This document shows positions 35,125 to 43,315 of a stretch of DNA of 64,000 nt, piece after piece (position 1 is the first letter of the stretch; every line of letters begins with the position of its first letter). The stretch is from positions 1 to 64,000 of the forward strand of contig DATEVL010000155.1 in assembly GCA_035281845.1 (NCBI GenBank), written 5' to 3'. The notes below the pieces were generated by a model. The model was not told where the DNA came from and did no database searches. It saw only the letters and a program-made list of their open reading frames with translations. This DNA is from DATEVL01 sp035281845. Its GTDB lineage: Bacteria; Chloroflexota; Anaerolineae; Anaerolineales; E44-bin32. The translations under genes were made by a program, and so were the position numbers.

Positions 35125-35769
35125 TCAGGGCGGAGGGAACAGAACTTCCTCGCGCCCGGCGAACTTCGCCTGCATCCGGTCGATGACGATCTCCAGATGC
35201 TGCGGCTGATGGACGAAATCGAGATCGTCCGTGCGCAGGGTGAGCACCGGACACAGATCAAAGGCCGCCAGCCACTGCTCATACTTCTGCTCAAGCAAAG
35301 CCAGGTAGGTTTCGGTCACCCCGGCTTCGATCGGGCGGGCACGATCGCGAATCCGCCTGAGCAGCACCGAGACCGGCGCTCTGAGGTGAAGCAGCAGGTC
35401 CGGCGCCGGCAAGCTGGCCAGGACGAGTTCATACACACTGCGATACGCCTGATAGTCGCGCGGGGCGATGTTGCCCAGATCGAGGCTGGTACGGGCGAAG
35501 ATTTCGGCGTCCTCGTAGATCGATCGGTCGACAATCGCCGACTCGGCGGCGCGCGCCAGCGCCAGGTGCTGGCGCGCCCGATGGCCCAGGAAGAAGACCT
35601 GCAGGTGGAAGGCCCAGGCGTGCATGTCCTGGTAGAAGTCGGCCAGGTACGGGTTGTCTTGAACCGACTCGAATCCGGTGATCCAGCCCAGCCGTTCGCC
35701 GAGCCGCTCGGTAAGCGATGTCTTGCCGGTACCGATGTTACCGGCGACCAGGACGAAACGTTTGGTCAT
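35125..35769 (-). CDS. Deoxynucleoside kinase (dGK/dAK family)
   Basis: 214 residues. The ATG at 35769 opens MTKRFVLVAGNIGTGKTSL, a P-loop at 10-17. The DRS-type motif VDRSIYEDAEIFA and the lid region RIRDRARPIEAGV are typical of the deoxyguanosine/deoxyadenosine kinase family, which phosphorylates deoxynucleosides for salvage. Glu at FESVQDNPYL is the expected base-contact Glu. It lies downstream of the ribonucleotide reductase gene in the same direction, next to a small unknown gene, so both de novo and salvage supply of dNTPs are encoded together. The base specificity cannot be assigned. Confidence 0.88.
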   Translation of the reverse strand: MTKRFVLVAGNIGTGKTSLTERLGERLGWITGFESVQDNPYLADFYQDMHAWAFHLQVFFLGHRARQHLALARAAESAIVDRSIYEDAEIFARTSLDLGNIAPRDYQAYRSVYELVLASLPAPDLLLHLRAPVSVLLRRIRDRARPIEAGVTETYLALLEQKYEQWLAAFDLCPVLTLRTDDLDFVHQPQHLEIVIDRMQAKFAGREEVLFPPP

Positions 35770-35770
35770 G

Positions 35771-35881
35771 TTTAGCGGTCAGTGGTCAGTGGTCCGTGGC
35801 CAGCGTGATCGCAGGACTCCAATCCATTTCGCTGGTCGCCAATCATCGATCTCCTCTGACCACCGACCACTGACCACTGCC
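35771..35881. repeat. GTGGTCAGTGGTC-type repeat
   Basis: GCGGTCAGTGGTCAGTGGTC at the left and GACCACCGACCACTGACCAC at the right form an inverted repeat around about 50 bases. Same family as 9735-9860, 36298-36385 and 40717-40799. Confidence 0.7.
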
Positions 35882-36220
35882 TCACAACAGCCCATCGACC
35901 GACCCGTCGATGAGCATCTGCAGGCGAAGAATCATGCGATCCGTCTGTTCCCCGGCGGATCTCATTCTCTTGAATCCGTCATCGGTCCCGATCTTGAGCG
36001 CGTCATGCAAGCCGACCAGCTGGGGAAGGATGACGCGGTCGATGTAGTCGCGGATCTGTACCACTTCCTCCGCCTTGCGGACGCGCGGGGATTCGAGCAT
36101 GACTCGCAAGTCGGCCAGGCCGACCAGGGTTCGCTCGACCGTCTCCTCCGTTTCCGTTGCCGTCTTCATCGTCTCGGAGACATTTCGCAGACCGTCGAGA
36201 GTCTCGCGGAAAGTGATCAT
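35882..36220 (-). CDS. Small helical protein of unknown function
   Basis: 112 residues from the ATG at 36220, with AGGGGAA upstream on the minus strand. The sequence is almost wholly alpha-helical and charged (for example TATETEETVERTLVGLADLR and RMRSAGEQTDRMILRLQML), suggesting a helical bundle or coiled coil. No signal peptide, membrane helix or catalytic motif is seen. It sits between nrdJ and the deoxynucleoside kinase gene, separated from both by copies of the GTGGTC repeat, so operon membership is possible but not shown. Confidence 0.65.
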   Translation of the reverse strand: MITFRETLDGLRNVSETMKTATETEETVERTLVGLADLRVMLESPRVRKAEEVVQIRDYIDRVILPQLVGLHDALKIGTDDGFKRMRSAGEQTDRMILRLQMLIDGSVDGLL

Positions 36221-36297
36221 CGGTGGATTCCCCTGGAACTCCAAGGCGGTCAGGCACCGCCTGCGAGTATCTTACCCCAGAGTGGTGGAAGTTGGTG

Positions 36298-36385
36298 CCG
36301 GGAGAGTGGTCCGTGGTCGGTGGTCAGTGGTCAGACGGCGTCGATTCGTGACCTTCTGGCCACTGACCACTCACCACGGACCCCT
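36298..36385. repeat. GTGGTCAGTGGTC-type repeat
   Basis: GAGTGGTCCGTGGTCGGTGG at the left, then ACTGACCACTCACCACGGACC at the right; an imperfect inverted repeat in the gap just after the nrdJ stop codon on the minus strand. Confidence 0.7.
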
Positions 36386-36392
36386 GCTTTCG

Positions 36393-38873
36393 TCAGCACT
36401 CGCTGTAGCCGCAAGCGTGGCATTTACGGCAGCCCTCTTCGGCGACGAGCGCCGCCGAGCCGCATTCGGGGCACAGGTCGCCGATGCGCATGAGCATCTG
36501 CCCATCAGGAGAGCTTTCCTGCTCGGGGTCCAGCGGGAGGGCTTCCGGAGTTTCACCCAGGTATTCGGCCAGGGCGCGCGCCAACCCATCCGGCAGCGAA
36601 AGGACGCGGTTCGGGCCGAAACCCATCGGGCGCCCGCCGCCGATGCCGGCCAGCTGGCGCACGATCTCCGCCAGGCGCTGGCGCGGTGAAACCGGCGAGG
36701 TCACGCGCAGGATGTAGGAGATCAGCCGGCCGATGGCCTCGGAAACGGCCGCCGTCTCCGAACCGGCCTTGGCCGTCGTAATGAAGACCTCGAACGGCAT
36801 GCTCTCGCTGTTCTGATTGATGGTGACGAACGCCTTTCCCAAGGGGGTGCTGATCTGGTAGGTGCAGCCCTCGAGGCGCCCCGGCCGAGGCTTCTTGGCC
36901 TCATACCACATCTGCAGCTGAGTCTGCGTGGGTTCGGCGGGCGCCTTGCGGCCAGCAGTCGCCTTGGTTTCGAGCACGACTTTCTGGCGTGAGCCCGTGA
37001 CATAGACCGTTAACCCCTTGCAGGCAAGTTCCCAGGCGAGCATGTAAGCACGCGCCACGTCTTGCGGCTCGGCGGTCTCGGGGAAGTTGCAGGTCTTGCT
37101 CAGGCTATTATCGACGAAGGCCTGCATCGCCGCCTGCATGCGCACGTGCTCCTCGGCGCTGATGTCCTGAGAGACGACGAAGACACGGCGAATCGCCTCC
37201 GGCACCTCGGCCACATCCTGGCACGAGCCACGGTCGACCACCTGCCGGACGACCTCCGGGCGGGCCTGCTCATCCACTCCGGCCTCGATCAGCGCCTGTT
37301 CGAAGAGCGGGCTGGTGTAGGTCAACTGGAGATCTTGACCATGATCGTCGACGTGCCGGACATACGCCAATGCGAAGACCGGCTCGCATCCGTAGCCTTC
37401 ACAGCCGGCGACCGTGGCGATCGTTCCCGTGGGAGCGATGGTCGTCTGGGCGGCGTTGCGAATGCCGTGAGTGCGGATGCCGTCGACGATCTCGTCCCAG
37501 TCCACGGCCGGACGGCCAAAATCATGCTGGTAGGGCGAGAGCGGCGTCGGCGGACTCCACCGCAGATCCTTGGGGTCGTACAGGCTGCCGGCGATGGCAA
37601 TGAAGGGCCCGCGCTCGTCGGCCAGTTGAATGCTAGTTTGCATGCAGTGGAATCGGACGAATTCCATCACCTGCGCCGCGAATTCTTCCGCCTGCGGAGA
37701 GCCATAGCGCACCCCGACGTGGTACATCAGGTCGCCCAGACCCATGATCCCCAGGCCGATGCGGCGGGCGCGGTAGGCCGCTTCGCGAAGCTGCGGCACG
37801 GCTGGGACATAGGCGTTGGCGGTGACGACGTCGTCCAGAAAGCGCGTGCTCAGAACGATGCTCTGTTGCAGTTCTTCCCAATCGACCAGGCCGCCGGGCT
37901 GGGTGTGTTCCGCCAGGTTGATCGAGCCCAGGCAGCAATTCTCATACGGACCCAGCCACTGTTCGCCGCACGGATTCGTCGCCTCGAGTTCGTACAACTG
38001 AGGCACCGGATTGCTGCGGTTGGCGGCGTCGATGAACAGGATTCCCGGCTCCCCGTTGTGGTGCGCTTGCTGCACCATCAAATCGAAAATCTCACGGGCC
38101 CGAACGGTCTCGACCACTTGGCCGGAATGCGGCGCGACCAGATCGTAGGTGGAGTCGTCGCGCACCGCCTGCATGAAGGCGTCGGTGGCCGCGACCGAAA
38201 TGTTGAAATTGGTGATCTGGTTCTCGTCGGTCTTGCAGGTGATGAAGTGGCGGATGTCGGGGTGATCGACGCGCAGGACGGCCATGTTGGCGCCCCGGCG
38301 GGTCCCGCCCTGGGCGACCTCGCCGAAAGCCTTGTCGTACACGCGCAGGAATCCGACCGGCCCAGTGGCGACGCCGGCCGACGAAGCGACGGTGGCGCCC
38401 TGCGGTCGCAGCCGGCTGAAAGAGAAACCGTTGCCCCCGCCCGTCTGCTGGATCAGCGCCGCGTCCCGCAGAGTCTGGAAGATCCCGGCCGAGTGCCGGC
38501 CCATGTCGTCGCTGATCGGCAGGACGAAACAAGCGGCCAGCTGCCCCAGCGGGGTGCCGGCCCCGGTGAAGGTCGGAGAGTTGGGGAAGAAGCGGCGGCT
38601 GGTCAGCAGCTCGTAGAAGGCTTCGGCCATCGACGGGATCGGCCCGGCCCATTCGCGCTCGGCCTCGGCCACGTGGTAGGCGACCCGCCAGAACATGTCC
38701 TCGATCGTCTCGGCCGGCTGCCCATCGAGCCCGCGTCGGAGGTAGCGTTTGAACAGGACCGTGCGGGCGTTCTCGCTCAGCTCAACTTGACGCAGTCCCT
38801 CCGGGCGCGGCGGCCGCTCGGCCCGCACGCCGGTTTCAGAGACGCGGACATCGGTCCTGGTCGTCGAGAGCAT
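36393..38873 (-). CDS. nrdJ: Adenosylcobalamin-dependent ribonucleotide reductase (class II)
   Basis: 826 residues from the ATG at 38873 (MLSTTRTDVRV), which has GGAGGCGAGG upstream; codons further upstream run into a REP-like repeat. The catalytic barrel has AACFVLPI (first redox Cys), ATNPCGEQ with the Asn-Cys-Glu triad, and NCCLGSINL (second redox Cys). PTGTIATVAGCEGYGCEP is typical of class II enzymes. A TSCPD domain (EGCTYQISTPLGKAFVTIN) and a C-terminal zinc-ribbon-like CPECG...CRKCHACGYSEC follow. It reduces ribonucleotides to deoxyribonucleotides with vitamin B12 and works with or without oxygen. nrdR lies directly upstream in the same direction. Confidence 0.95.
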   Translation of the reverse strand: MLSTTRTDVRVSETGVRAERPPRPEGLRQVELSENARTVLFKRYLRRGLDGQPAETIEDMFWRVAYHVAEAEREWAGPIPSMAEAFYELLTSRRFFPNSPTFTGAGTPLGQLAACFVLPISDDMGRHSAGIFQTLRDAALIQQTGGGNGFSFSRLRPQGATVASSAGVATGPVGFLRVYDKAFGEVAQGGTRRGANMAVLRVDHPDIRHFITCKTDENQITNFNISVAATDAFMQAVRDDSTYDLVAPHSGQVVETVRAREIFDLMVQQAHHNGEPGILFIDAANRSNPVPQLYELEATNPCGEQWLGPYENCCLGSINLAEHTQPGGLVDWEELQQSIVLSTRFLDDVVTANAYVPAVPQLREAAYRARRIGLGIMGLGDLMYHVGVRYGSPQAEEFAAQVMEFVRFHCMQTSIQLADERGPFIAIAGSLYDPKDLRWSPPTPLSPYQHDFGRPAVDWDEIVDGIRTHGIRNAAQTTIAPTGTIATVAGCEGYGCEPVFALAYVRHVDDHGQDLQLTYTSPLFEQALIEAGVDEQARPEVVRQVVDRGSCQDVAEVPEAIRRVFVVSQDISAEEHVRMQAAMQAFVDNSLSKTCNFPETAEPQDVARAYMLAWELACKGLTVYVTGSRQKVVLETKATAGRKAPAEPTQTQLQMWYEAKKPRPGRLEGCTYQISTPLGKAFVTINQNSESMPFEVFITTAKAGSETAAVSEAIGRLISYILRVTSPVSPRQRLAEIVRQLAGIGGGRPMGFGPNRVLSLPDGLARALAEYLGETPEALPLDPEQESSPDGQMLMRIGDLCPECGSAALVAEEGCRKCHACGYSEC

Positions 38874-38914
38874 CGCCTCGCCTCCGGGTGAGTCTACGAA
38901 ATGAGAATGCGGCG

Positions 38915-38960
38915 ACCCTTCGACGGAGCCAGCCCTGAGCAGCATGATGGGCTCAGGGCC
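38915..38960. repeat. CCCTTCGACGG...CTGAGC palindromic repeat
   Basis: CCCTTCGACGGAGCCAGCCC followed by TGAGC...GGGCTCAGGGC. Same family as 41989-42010, 50850-50871 and 56810-56855. It lies in the nrdR-nrdJ gap, 40 bases before the nrdJ start. Confidence 0.7.
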
Positions 38961-39023
38961 GGCCCCTTGGAGTTTCCCCGCGTTCCCCACCGGTCGCCTC
39001 CCCACTCGGCGGCGATCGGCGGG

Positions 39024-39473
39024 CTAGATTACAAGCAGCTGGTCGATTTCGACCTGGATTTGCCTCAGGTCATCCAGGCCGAGGTAGACGATGGCATAGC
39101 GAACGTAGGCGATATGGTCCAGTTCTTTCAACCCGGCCATCACCATGTCGCCGATGACGCGCGACGACACCTCAGCTTTGCCCAACGTTTGAAGAGTGGA
39201 CTCCACTTCGCCCACCAGACGATCAATGCTGGCGGCCGTGACGGGCCGCTTGGCGCAGGCGATGCGGATTCCCCCGGCGAGCTTCTCTCGATCGAACTCT
39301 TCTCGGGTGCCGTCCTGCTTCACCACCAGCGGCGTAGCCAAGATAGCTCGTTCGTAGGTGCTGAATCGGTTCGGACAGTCCTGGCAGACCCGCCGGCGTC
39401 GGACACCTCCCCGAGCATCGTGGGAGGTGTCGATGACGCGAGTCCGCGGACTGCGACAGTACGGGCAACGCAT
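39024..39473 (-). CDS. nrdR: Transcriptional repressor NrdR
   Basis: 149 residues, standard length. The ATG at 39473 opens MRCPYCRSPRTRVIDTSHD, and the zinc ribbon uses two CxxC pairs (CPYC and CQDC). The rest is an ATP-cone (VVKQDGTREEFDREKLAGGI) ending in YLGLDDLRQIQVEID. NrdR senses dATP/ATP and represses ribonucleotide reductase genes, and here it sits directly upstream of nrdJ. I did not find a convincing NrdR box in front of it. Confidence 0.95.
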   Translation of the reverse strand: MRCPYCRSPRTRVIDTSHDARGGVRRRRVCQDCPNRFSTYERAILATPLVVKQDGTREEFDREKLAGGIRIACAKRPVTAASIDRLVGEVESTLQTLGKAEVSSRVIGDMVMAGLKELDHIAYVRYAIVYLGLDDLRQIQVEIDQLLVI

Positions 39474-39561
39474 GCGTGCCCTCTCTTGGACGAACGGCTG
39501 TTCGGCGCCAGATCTACGCGCCCGGTTGGGATGTGCCCGATATCTTCGGCTCGGGCGGCTC

Positions 39562-39591
39562 ATCATAGCACAGCCGCTTCCGGCGGGGCAA
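39562..39591 (-). promoter_or_regulatory. Candidate promoter of nrdR-nrdJ
   Basis: On the minus strand TTGCCC (39586-39591) and TATGAT (39562-39567) are 18 bases apart. The predicted leader to the nrdR start is about 80 bases. Confidence 0.5.
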
Positions 39592-39699
39592 GCCGCGAGG
39601 CCTCCGCCAACCTTAAAAGAATGCGACCTGGGCCTAGTACTTTGGTCCTTCGCCCGAACAGGCGAGTCTTTTCGCCGTTCCTTCATCGTCAGGATTTGG

Positions 39700-39935
39700 C
39701 CCCGCTCCGGCGCCCTTGGAGGCCTGCACCGCTTCCGGCGCGGTGAAGGGCGTAGAGGCCGAGCCCCTCGCCAGTCGCTCGCTCTCTACCTCTTCAGGGA
39801 ACCCGAAGGGTGCAGAGCGCCACGCCCTTCGCCCTCTACAGGGCGCCAAGGGCGGCGCACACCCAGGGTGCACCCGAAGGGGTGAGGGCGGGGCCCGCCT
39901 CCCCTCCGGGATCCCCTTCGGGATGCGAAGCGCGA
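39700..39935. repeat. Modular palindromic repeat, long copy
   Basis: Contains GGCGCCCTTGGAGGCCTGCA, GAAGGGCGTAGAGGCC, CACGCCCTTCGCCCTCTACA, GGGCGCCAAGGGCGGCGCAC, ACCCAGGGTGCACCCGAAGG and the GGGATGCGAAGCGCGATG module at the right. It lies in the 1.3-kb gene-free gap between nrdR and ftsZ. Confidence 0.75.
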
Positions 39936-40234
39936 TGCACGGGGGAAACGCATGCCGATGGCGATTTCAAGAGTGGAGGCATCCGGAAGGTGCCGCCGAG
40001 GAAGCGGCGATGGGGATCTCTAGGGCGCGTCGTAGCAGATCGCGCGGCGGGCGCGTCGAGCCGGCGGGCGGCGACGGGGAATCGCATCAGGGATTCCTCG
40101 GGCACCTCGGAGCATTGAACGCTTAGACCTGCGGATGCTCGGGTTGCCTCGGAAAGACAGCGGCAAAGGCGGTCAACCGGGCACGATGCCGCCAAATTGG
40201 AACGGTCCACCCCTTACTCTCGTTCCGAGCCCCG

Positions 40235-40560
40235 CGAGCGGGGCGACACCTGCACCTGCACCACCCTGGCACCGCCACTCCACTCCGTCTCGCCCTCTAC
40301 ACCCCTTCGCCCTCTACAGGGCGCCAAGGGCGGGTGTCCCCAGGGGACGGGGCGCCACGCCCTTCGGCGCACCCGAAGGGGTGAGGCCGGCGCCCTGGTG
40401 AGGAAGGCAGGTGTACGGCGCGGCTGTAGGAGCAGGTGGGAATCCCCAAAGCGCGGCGGCGCAGAGCGCGCGGCGGGTGCGCCGTGCCCGAGGGTCGAAA
40501 GGTGGATGGCCTCAGGGATTCCTCGCCCCCTTGCGGGGGCTCGGAATGACAGTGGGAGAG
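40235..40560. repeat. Mixed repeats: modular element and CCTGCACCTG/GGAATCCC family
   Basis: A modular-repeat copy (about 40285-40402, edges TCGCCCTCTACACCCCTTCG and CGAAGGGGTGAGGCCGG) is flanked by the CACCTGCACCTGCACC and GGTGGGAATCCCC...GGAATGACAG family. No gene is supported in 39936-40799; the open frames there consist of these repeats. Confidence 0.65.
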
Positions 40561-40716
40561 GTGGGTGTCCACTCGGCAGGCGTGGTGGGCCGGCGACGGA
40601 GGAGGAGGACCGTCGCCGGCCCCTGCCGAATCCCGAACCCCGGCCAAACAAATGGCGTTCGGGTGCATCCATTGCGGCTGCCCCGGGCGAACCCGAACGG
40701 CCTGCCTTGAGCACTA

Positions 40717-40799
40717 GGGGTCAGTGGTGACTGGCCAGCGGCCACGAAAGGCTCTCACTGGCCACCGACCACCGACCACCGACCACTGACCACTGCACT
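40717..40799. repeat. GTGGTCAGTGGTC-type repeat after ftsZ
   Basis: GGTCAGTGGTGACTGGCCAG at the left and CACCGACCACCGACCACTG at the right. It abuts the ftsZ stop codon, at the end of the whole dcw cluster, and may help end that transcript. Confidence 0.7.
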
Positions 40800-41903
40800 T
40801 CAGCGGCGCCGCAGGAACGCCGGGATGTCCAGGTCGTTCAGGTCGAAGGCGCTCGGCTGGAACGCTTCGACCGGGGAGGCCTCCATGGCCACCTCTGCCT
40901 TGCCTTCGCGTCGCGTCGGCGTGCGGCGTGCCGCCGCTCGCCGCGCCGGCCCCGTCCGCTCGAACCCGGTTGCGATGACCGTCACTCGCAGCTCGTCGCC
41001 GATGGTCGGGTCGATGACGGCGCCAAAGATCAGATTGACATCCGGATGGGCTGTCTCCTTGATGATCGCCGCCGCCTGATTGACCTCGAACAGGCTCAGG
41101 TTCGGCCCGCCGGTAACGTTGAACAGGATCCCGTGGGCGCCGTCGATCGTGATGTCCAGAAGCTGGCTCGAAATAGCCTGCTCGGCGGCCGCGCGGGCGC
41201 GGTCCTCGCCGGTCCCCCGCCCGACCGCCATCAACGCCGCACCGCCCTCCGACATGATCGTTCGCACGTCGGCAAAGTCCAGATTGATCAGACCGGGCAC
41301 GGTGATCAGCTCGCTGATGCCCTGGATCCCCTGGCGCAAGACGTCGTCGGCCGTGCGGAAGGCATCCTGCAGACTGGCACGCTTGTCGACGATCTGCAGC
41401 AGGCGGTCGTTCGGAATCACGATGAGCGTGTCGACGTGCTCCTTCAAACCGGAAATGCCGGCCTCGGCCGCCTGCGCCCGCTTGCCGCCCTCGAAAGTGA
41501 ACGGCCGGGTGACCACACCGATGGTCAACGCGCCGATCTCTTTGGCGATTTGGGCGATGATCGGAGCCGCCCCGGTCCCGGTGCCGCCCCCGATGCCAGC
41601 CGCCAGGAAGATCATGTCGGCGCCCTTGAGCACTTCGTACAGCTCCTCGGCCGACTCCTCCGCCGCCTTGCGCCCCACCTCCGGGTTGCCTCCGGCGCCC
41701 AGCCCGCGCGTCAGCTTGTCGCCGATGCGCACGCGTTTGGGCGCGTTCGAGAGCAAGAGGGCCTGGGCATCGGTGTTGATGGCGGCGAACTCGATGCCGG
41801 CCAGGCCCTCCTCGATCATCCGGTTGACGGCGTTGCTGCCCCCGCCGCCAATCCCGATGACCATGATCCGAGCAAACGATTCCGACTTGGGTGCTGTGAA
41901 CAT
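40800..41903 (-). CDS. ftsZ: Cell division GTPase FtsZ
   Basis: 367 residues. The ATG at 41903 is preceded by GGAGGAGGGAG and gives a normal short N-terminus (MFTAPKSESFARIMVIG). An ATG at 42050 in the same open frame would add 49 residues that include a REP-like repeat, and is unlikely. GTP-site motifs: IGGGGSNAVNRM, the tubulin signature GGGTGTGAAP, and the T7 loop region DFADVRTIM. The C-terminal linker is short and ends LDIPAFLRRR, the conserved peptide that binds FtsA and other partners. FtsZ polymerises into the division ring. It is the last gene of the dcw cluster. Confidence 0.97.
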   Translation of the reverse strand: MFTAPKSESFARIMVIGIGGGGSNAVNRMIEEGLAGIEFAAINTDAQALLLSNAPKRVRIGDKLTRGLGAGGNPEVGRKAAEESAEELYEVLKGADMIFLAAGIGGGTGTGAAPIIAQIAKEIGALTIGVVTRPFTFEGGKRAQAAEAGISGLKEHVDTLIVIPNDRLLQIVDKRASLQDAFRTADDVLRQGIQGISELITVPGLINLDFADVRTIMSEGGAALMAVGRGTGEDRARAAAEQAISSQLLDITIDGAHGILFNVTGGPNLSLFEVNQAAAIIKETAHPDVNLIFGAVIDPTIGDELRVTVIATGFERTGPARRAAARRTPTRREGKAEVAMEASPVEAFQPSAFDLNDLDIPAFLRRR

Positions 41904-41988
41904 CTTCTCCCTCCTCCTGGCTGCTTCGCCAACGCGGAAACCCGGCCGCAATGCCGTGGCCGCGCTGGCGGATTCGTTCGGCGGGCCC

Positions 41989-42010
41989 GCCCTGAGCGAA
42001 GTCGAAGGGC
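41989..42010. repeat. CCCTGAGCGAAGTCGAAGGG palindromic repeat
   Basis: GCCCTGAGCGAAGTCGAAGG in the ftsA-ftsZ gap. It keeps the frame upstream of ftsZ open. Same family as 38915-38960, 50850-50871 and 56810-56855. Confidence 0.75.
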
Positions 42011-42054
42011 CGTCCCTCATGAAGTTCATTTGCGTCTGGTTGTCATCCATGGCC

Positions 42055-43302
42055 TCACCCCGGCAGGAGCCGTTTCAGGAAATCGGTGGCGCGGGCGAGA
42101 TCGAGCTTCGGCATCACCAGGCCGCCCAGACCGCGCCCTTCGAGGCGGCTCTGCTCTTCTTGCAGTCGGGCCCACTCCAGCAATCCCAGGCTGGCTGAAT
42201 ACACCGGCGAACGAAGCTGGTCGACCAATCCCCGAAGTTCCTCGGGCTGTCCGACGCGAACCGGCAGGCTGAGGACCTGAGCCGCCACCTCACGCAGCCC
42301 CGGAAGCAGGCTCGTGCCGCCGGTGACGACCATTCCGGCTGGCAGCAATCCGTCATAGCCGGAGCGTTTGATTTCCTGGCGAACCAGGCTGAAGATCTCC
42401 TCGACGCGCGGCTCCAGGATCGCCGCCAGATCGACCCGGCGAATCTGCACCGGTTTCTCCTCGCCAAAGGGCCGCACGGCCAGGATCTCGTTCGGATCCA
42501 GCATCGAAGGCCGGGCGTGGCCGTGTCGGCACTTGACCTGCTCGGCCGTTTCCGGCGGCAAGTGCAATCCTTGCGCCAGGTCGCTCGTCAGATGATCGCC
42601 ACCTACCGGAAGGACCGCCGTATGCCAGACGGCGCCTTCGATGTAAACGGCCAAGTCGCACGTGCCGCCGCCGATGTCACAAACCACGACCCCCATCTCG
42701 CGTTCGGTCTCCGTCAGGACAACTTCGGCCGAGGCCAGCGGGCTCAGGACATAGCCATCGATCGCCACCCCGAGACTCTCGAAGGCTTTCTCCATGTTGC
42801 GGAGCGCGGTTCCAGCGGCGGTGACGATGTGCGCCTCGACCTCCAGCCGGTAACCGTGCATCCCAATGGCGGACTTGATCCCGTCCTGACCATCCACCAC
42901 ATAGCCGCGCGGGATGACGTGGATGACCTGGCGGTTGTAGGGCAGCGCAATCGAACGCGCCGCATCCAATGCCCGGTTGACGTCGTCTGGCCCGATGACC
43001 CGCCCCGACACACCGGCCATGCCCTTGCTGTTGAGCGAGGCGATTTGTGCGCCCGACAGGCTGACCAGCGCCGAGCTGATCTCGAAACCCGAAGTGCGCT
43101 CGGCCTTGTCCTTGGCCGACTCCACCGCCCGTGCCACGCCCTCCAGGTTGACCACACCTCCCTTGCGCATCCCGAGCGATGGCACAATGCCGACGCCGAT
43201 GATGCGCAGGCGTGACTCCTCGTCGAGCTGGCCGACCAGCGCGCAGACTTTCGTCGTTCCGACGTCGACCCCGACGAAGATGATTTCGTCCGAACCGATC
43301 AT
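42055..43302 (-). CDS. ftsA: Cell division protein FtsA
   Basis: 415 residues with the actin/Hsp70 fold. It starts MIGSDEIIFVGVDVGTTKVCALVG (phosphate 1) and has VCDIGGGTCDLAVY (phosphate 2) and VVTGGTSLLPGLREVA (adenosine). The SHS2 insert spans about 85-165. The C-terminal LARATDFLKRLLPG is the membrane-binding amphipathic helix. FtsA tethers FtsZ filaments to the membrane and recruits later division proteins. It follows ftsQ by 13 bases and precedes ftsZ by 151 bases. Confidence 0.96.
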   Translation of the reverse strand: MIGSDEIIFVGVDVGTTKVCALVGQLDEESRLRIIGVGIVPSLGMRKGGVVNLEGVARAVESAKDKAERTSGFEISSALVSLSGAQIASLNSKGMAGVSGRVIGPDDVNRALDAARSIALPYNRQVIHVIPRGYVVDGQDGIKSAIGMHGYRLEVEAHIVTAAGTALRNMEKAFESLGVAIDGYVLSPLASAEVVLTETEREMGVVVCDIGGGTCDLAVYIEGAVWHTAVLPVGGDHLTSDLAQGLHLPPETAEQVKCRHGHARPSMLDPNEILAVRPFGEEKPVQIRRVDLAAILEPRVEEIFSLVRQEIKRSGYDGLLPAGMVVTGGTSLLPGLREVAAQVLSLPVRVGQPEELRGLVDQLRSPVYSASLGLLEWARLQEEQSRLEGRGLGGLVMPKLDLARATDFLKRLLPG

Positions 43303-43315
43303 GTCGCTCCGCCGC

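Noticed and set aside
37062..38891. 609-codon plus-strand open frame across nrdJ
   Set aside because: Opposite strand of a complete class II ribonucleotide reductase with all catalytic residues; no own motifs.
39474..39560. NrdR binding box in front of nrdR
   Set aside because: I looked for the paired A/T-rich ACAC..TATATA..GTG-type boxes and found nothing close enough to claim.
40197..40730. 177-codon open frame in the nrdR-ftsZ gap
   Set aside because: It consists of repeat-family sequence and has no ribosome site or recognisable domain.
41904..42050. Longer N-terminus for FtsZ from the ATG at 42050
   Set aside because: It includes a dispersed repeat and unconserved residues, whereas the ATG at 41903 has a strong ribosome site and a normal FtsZ start.
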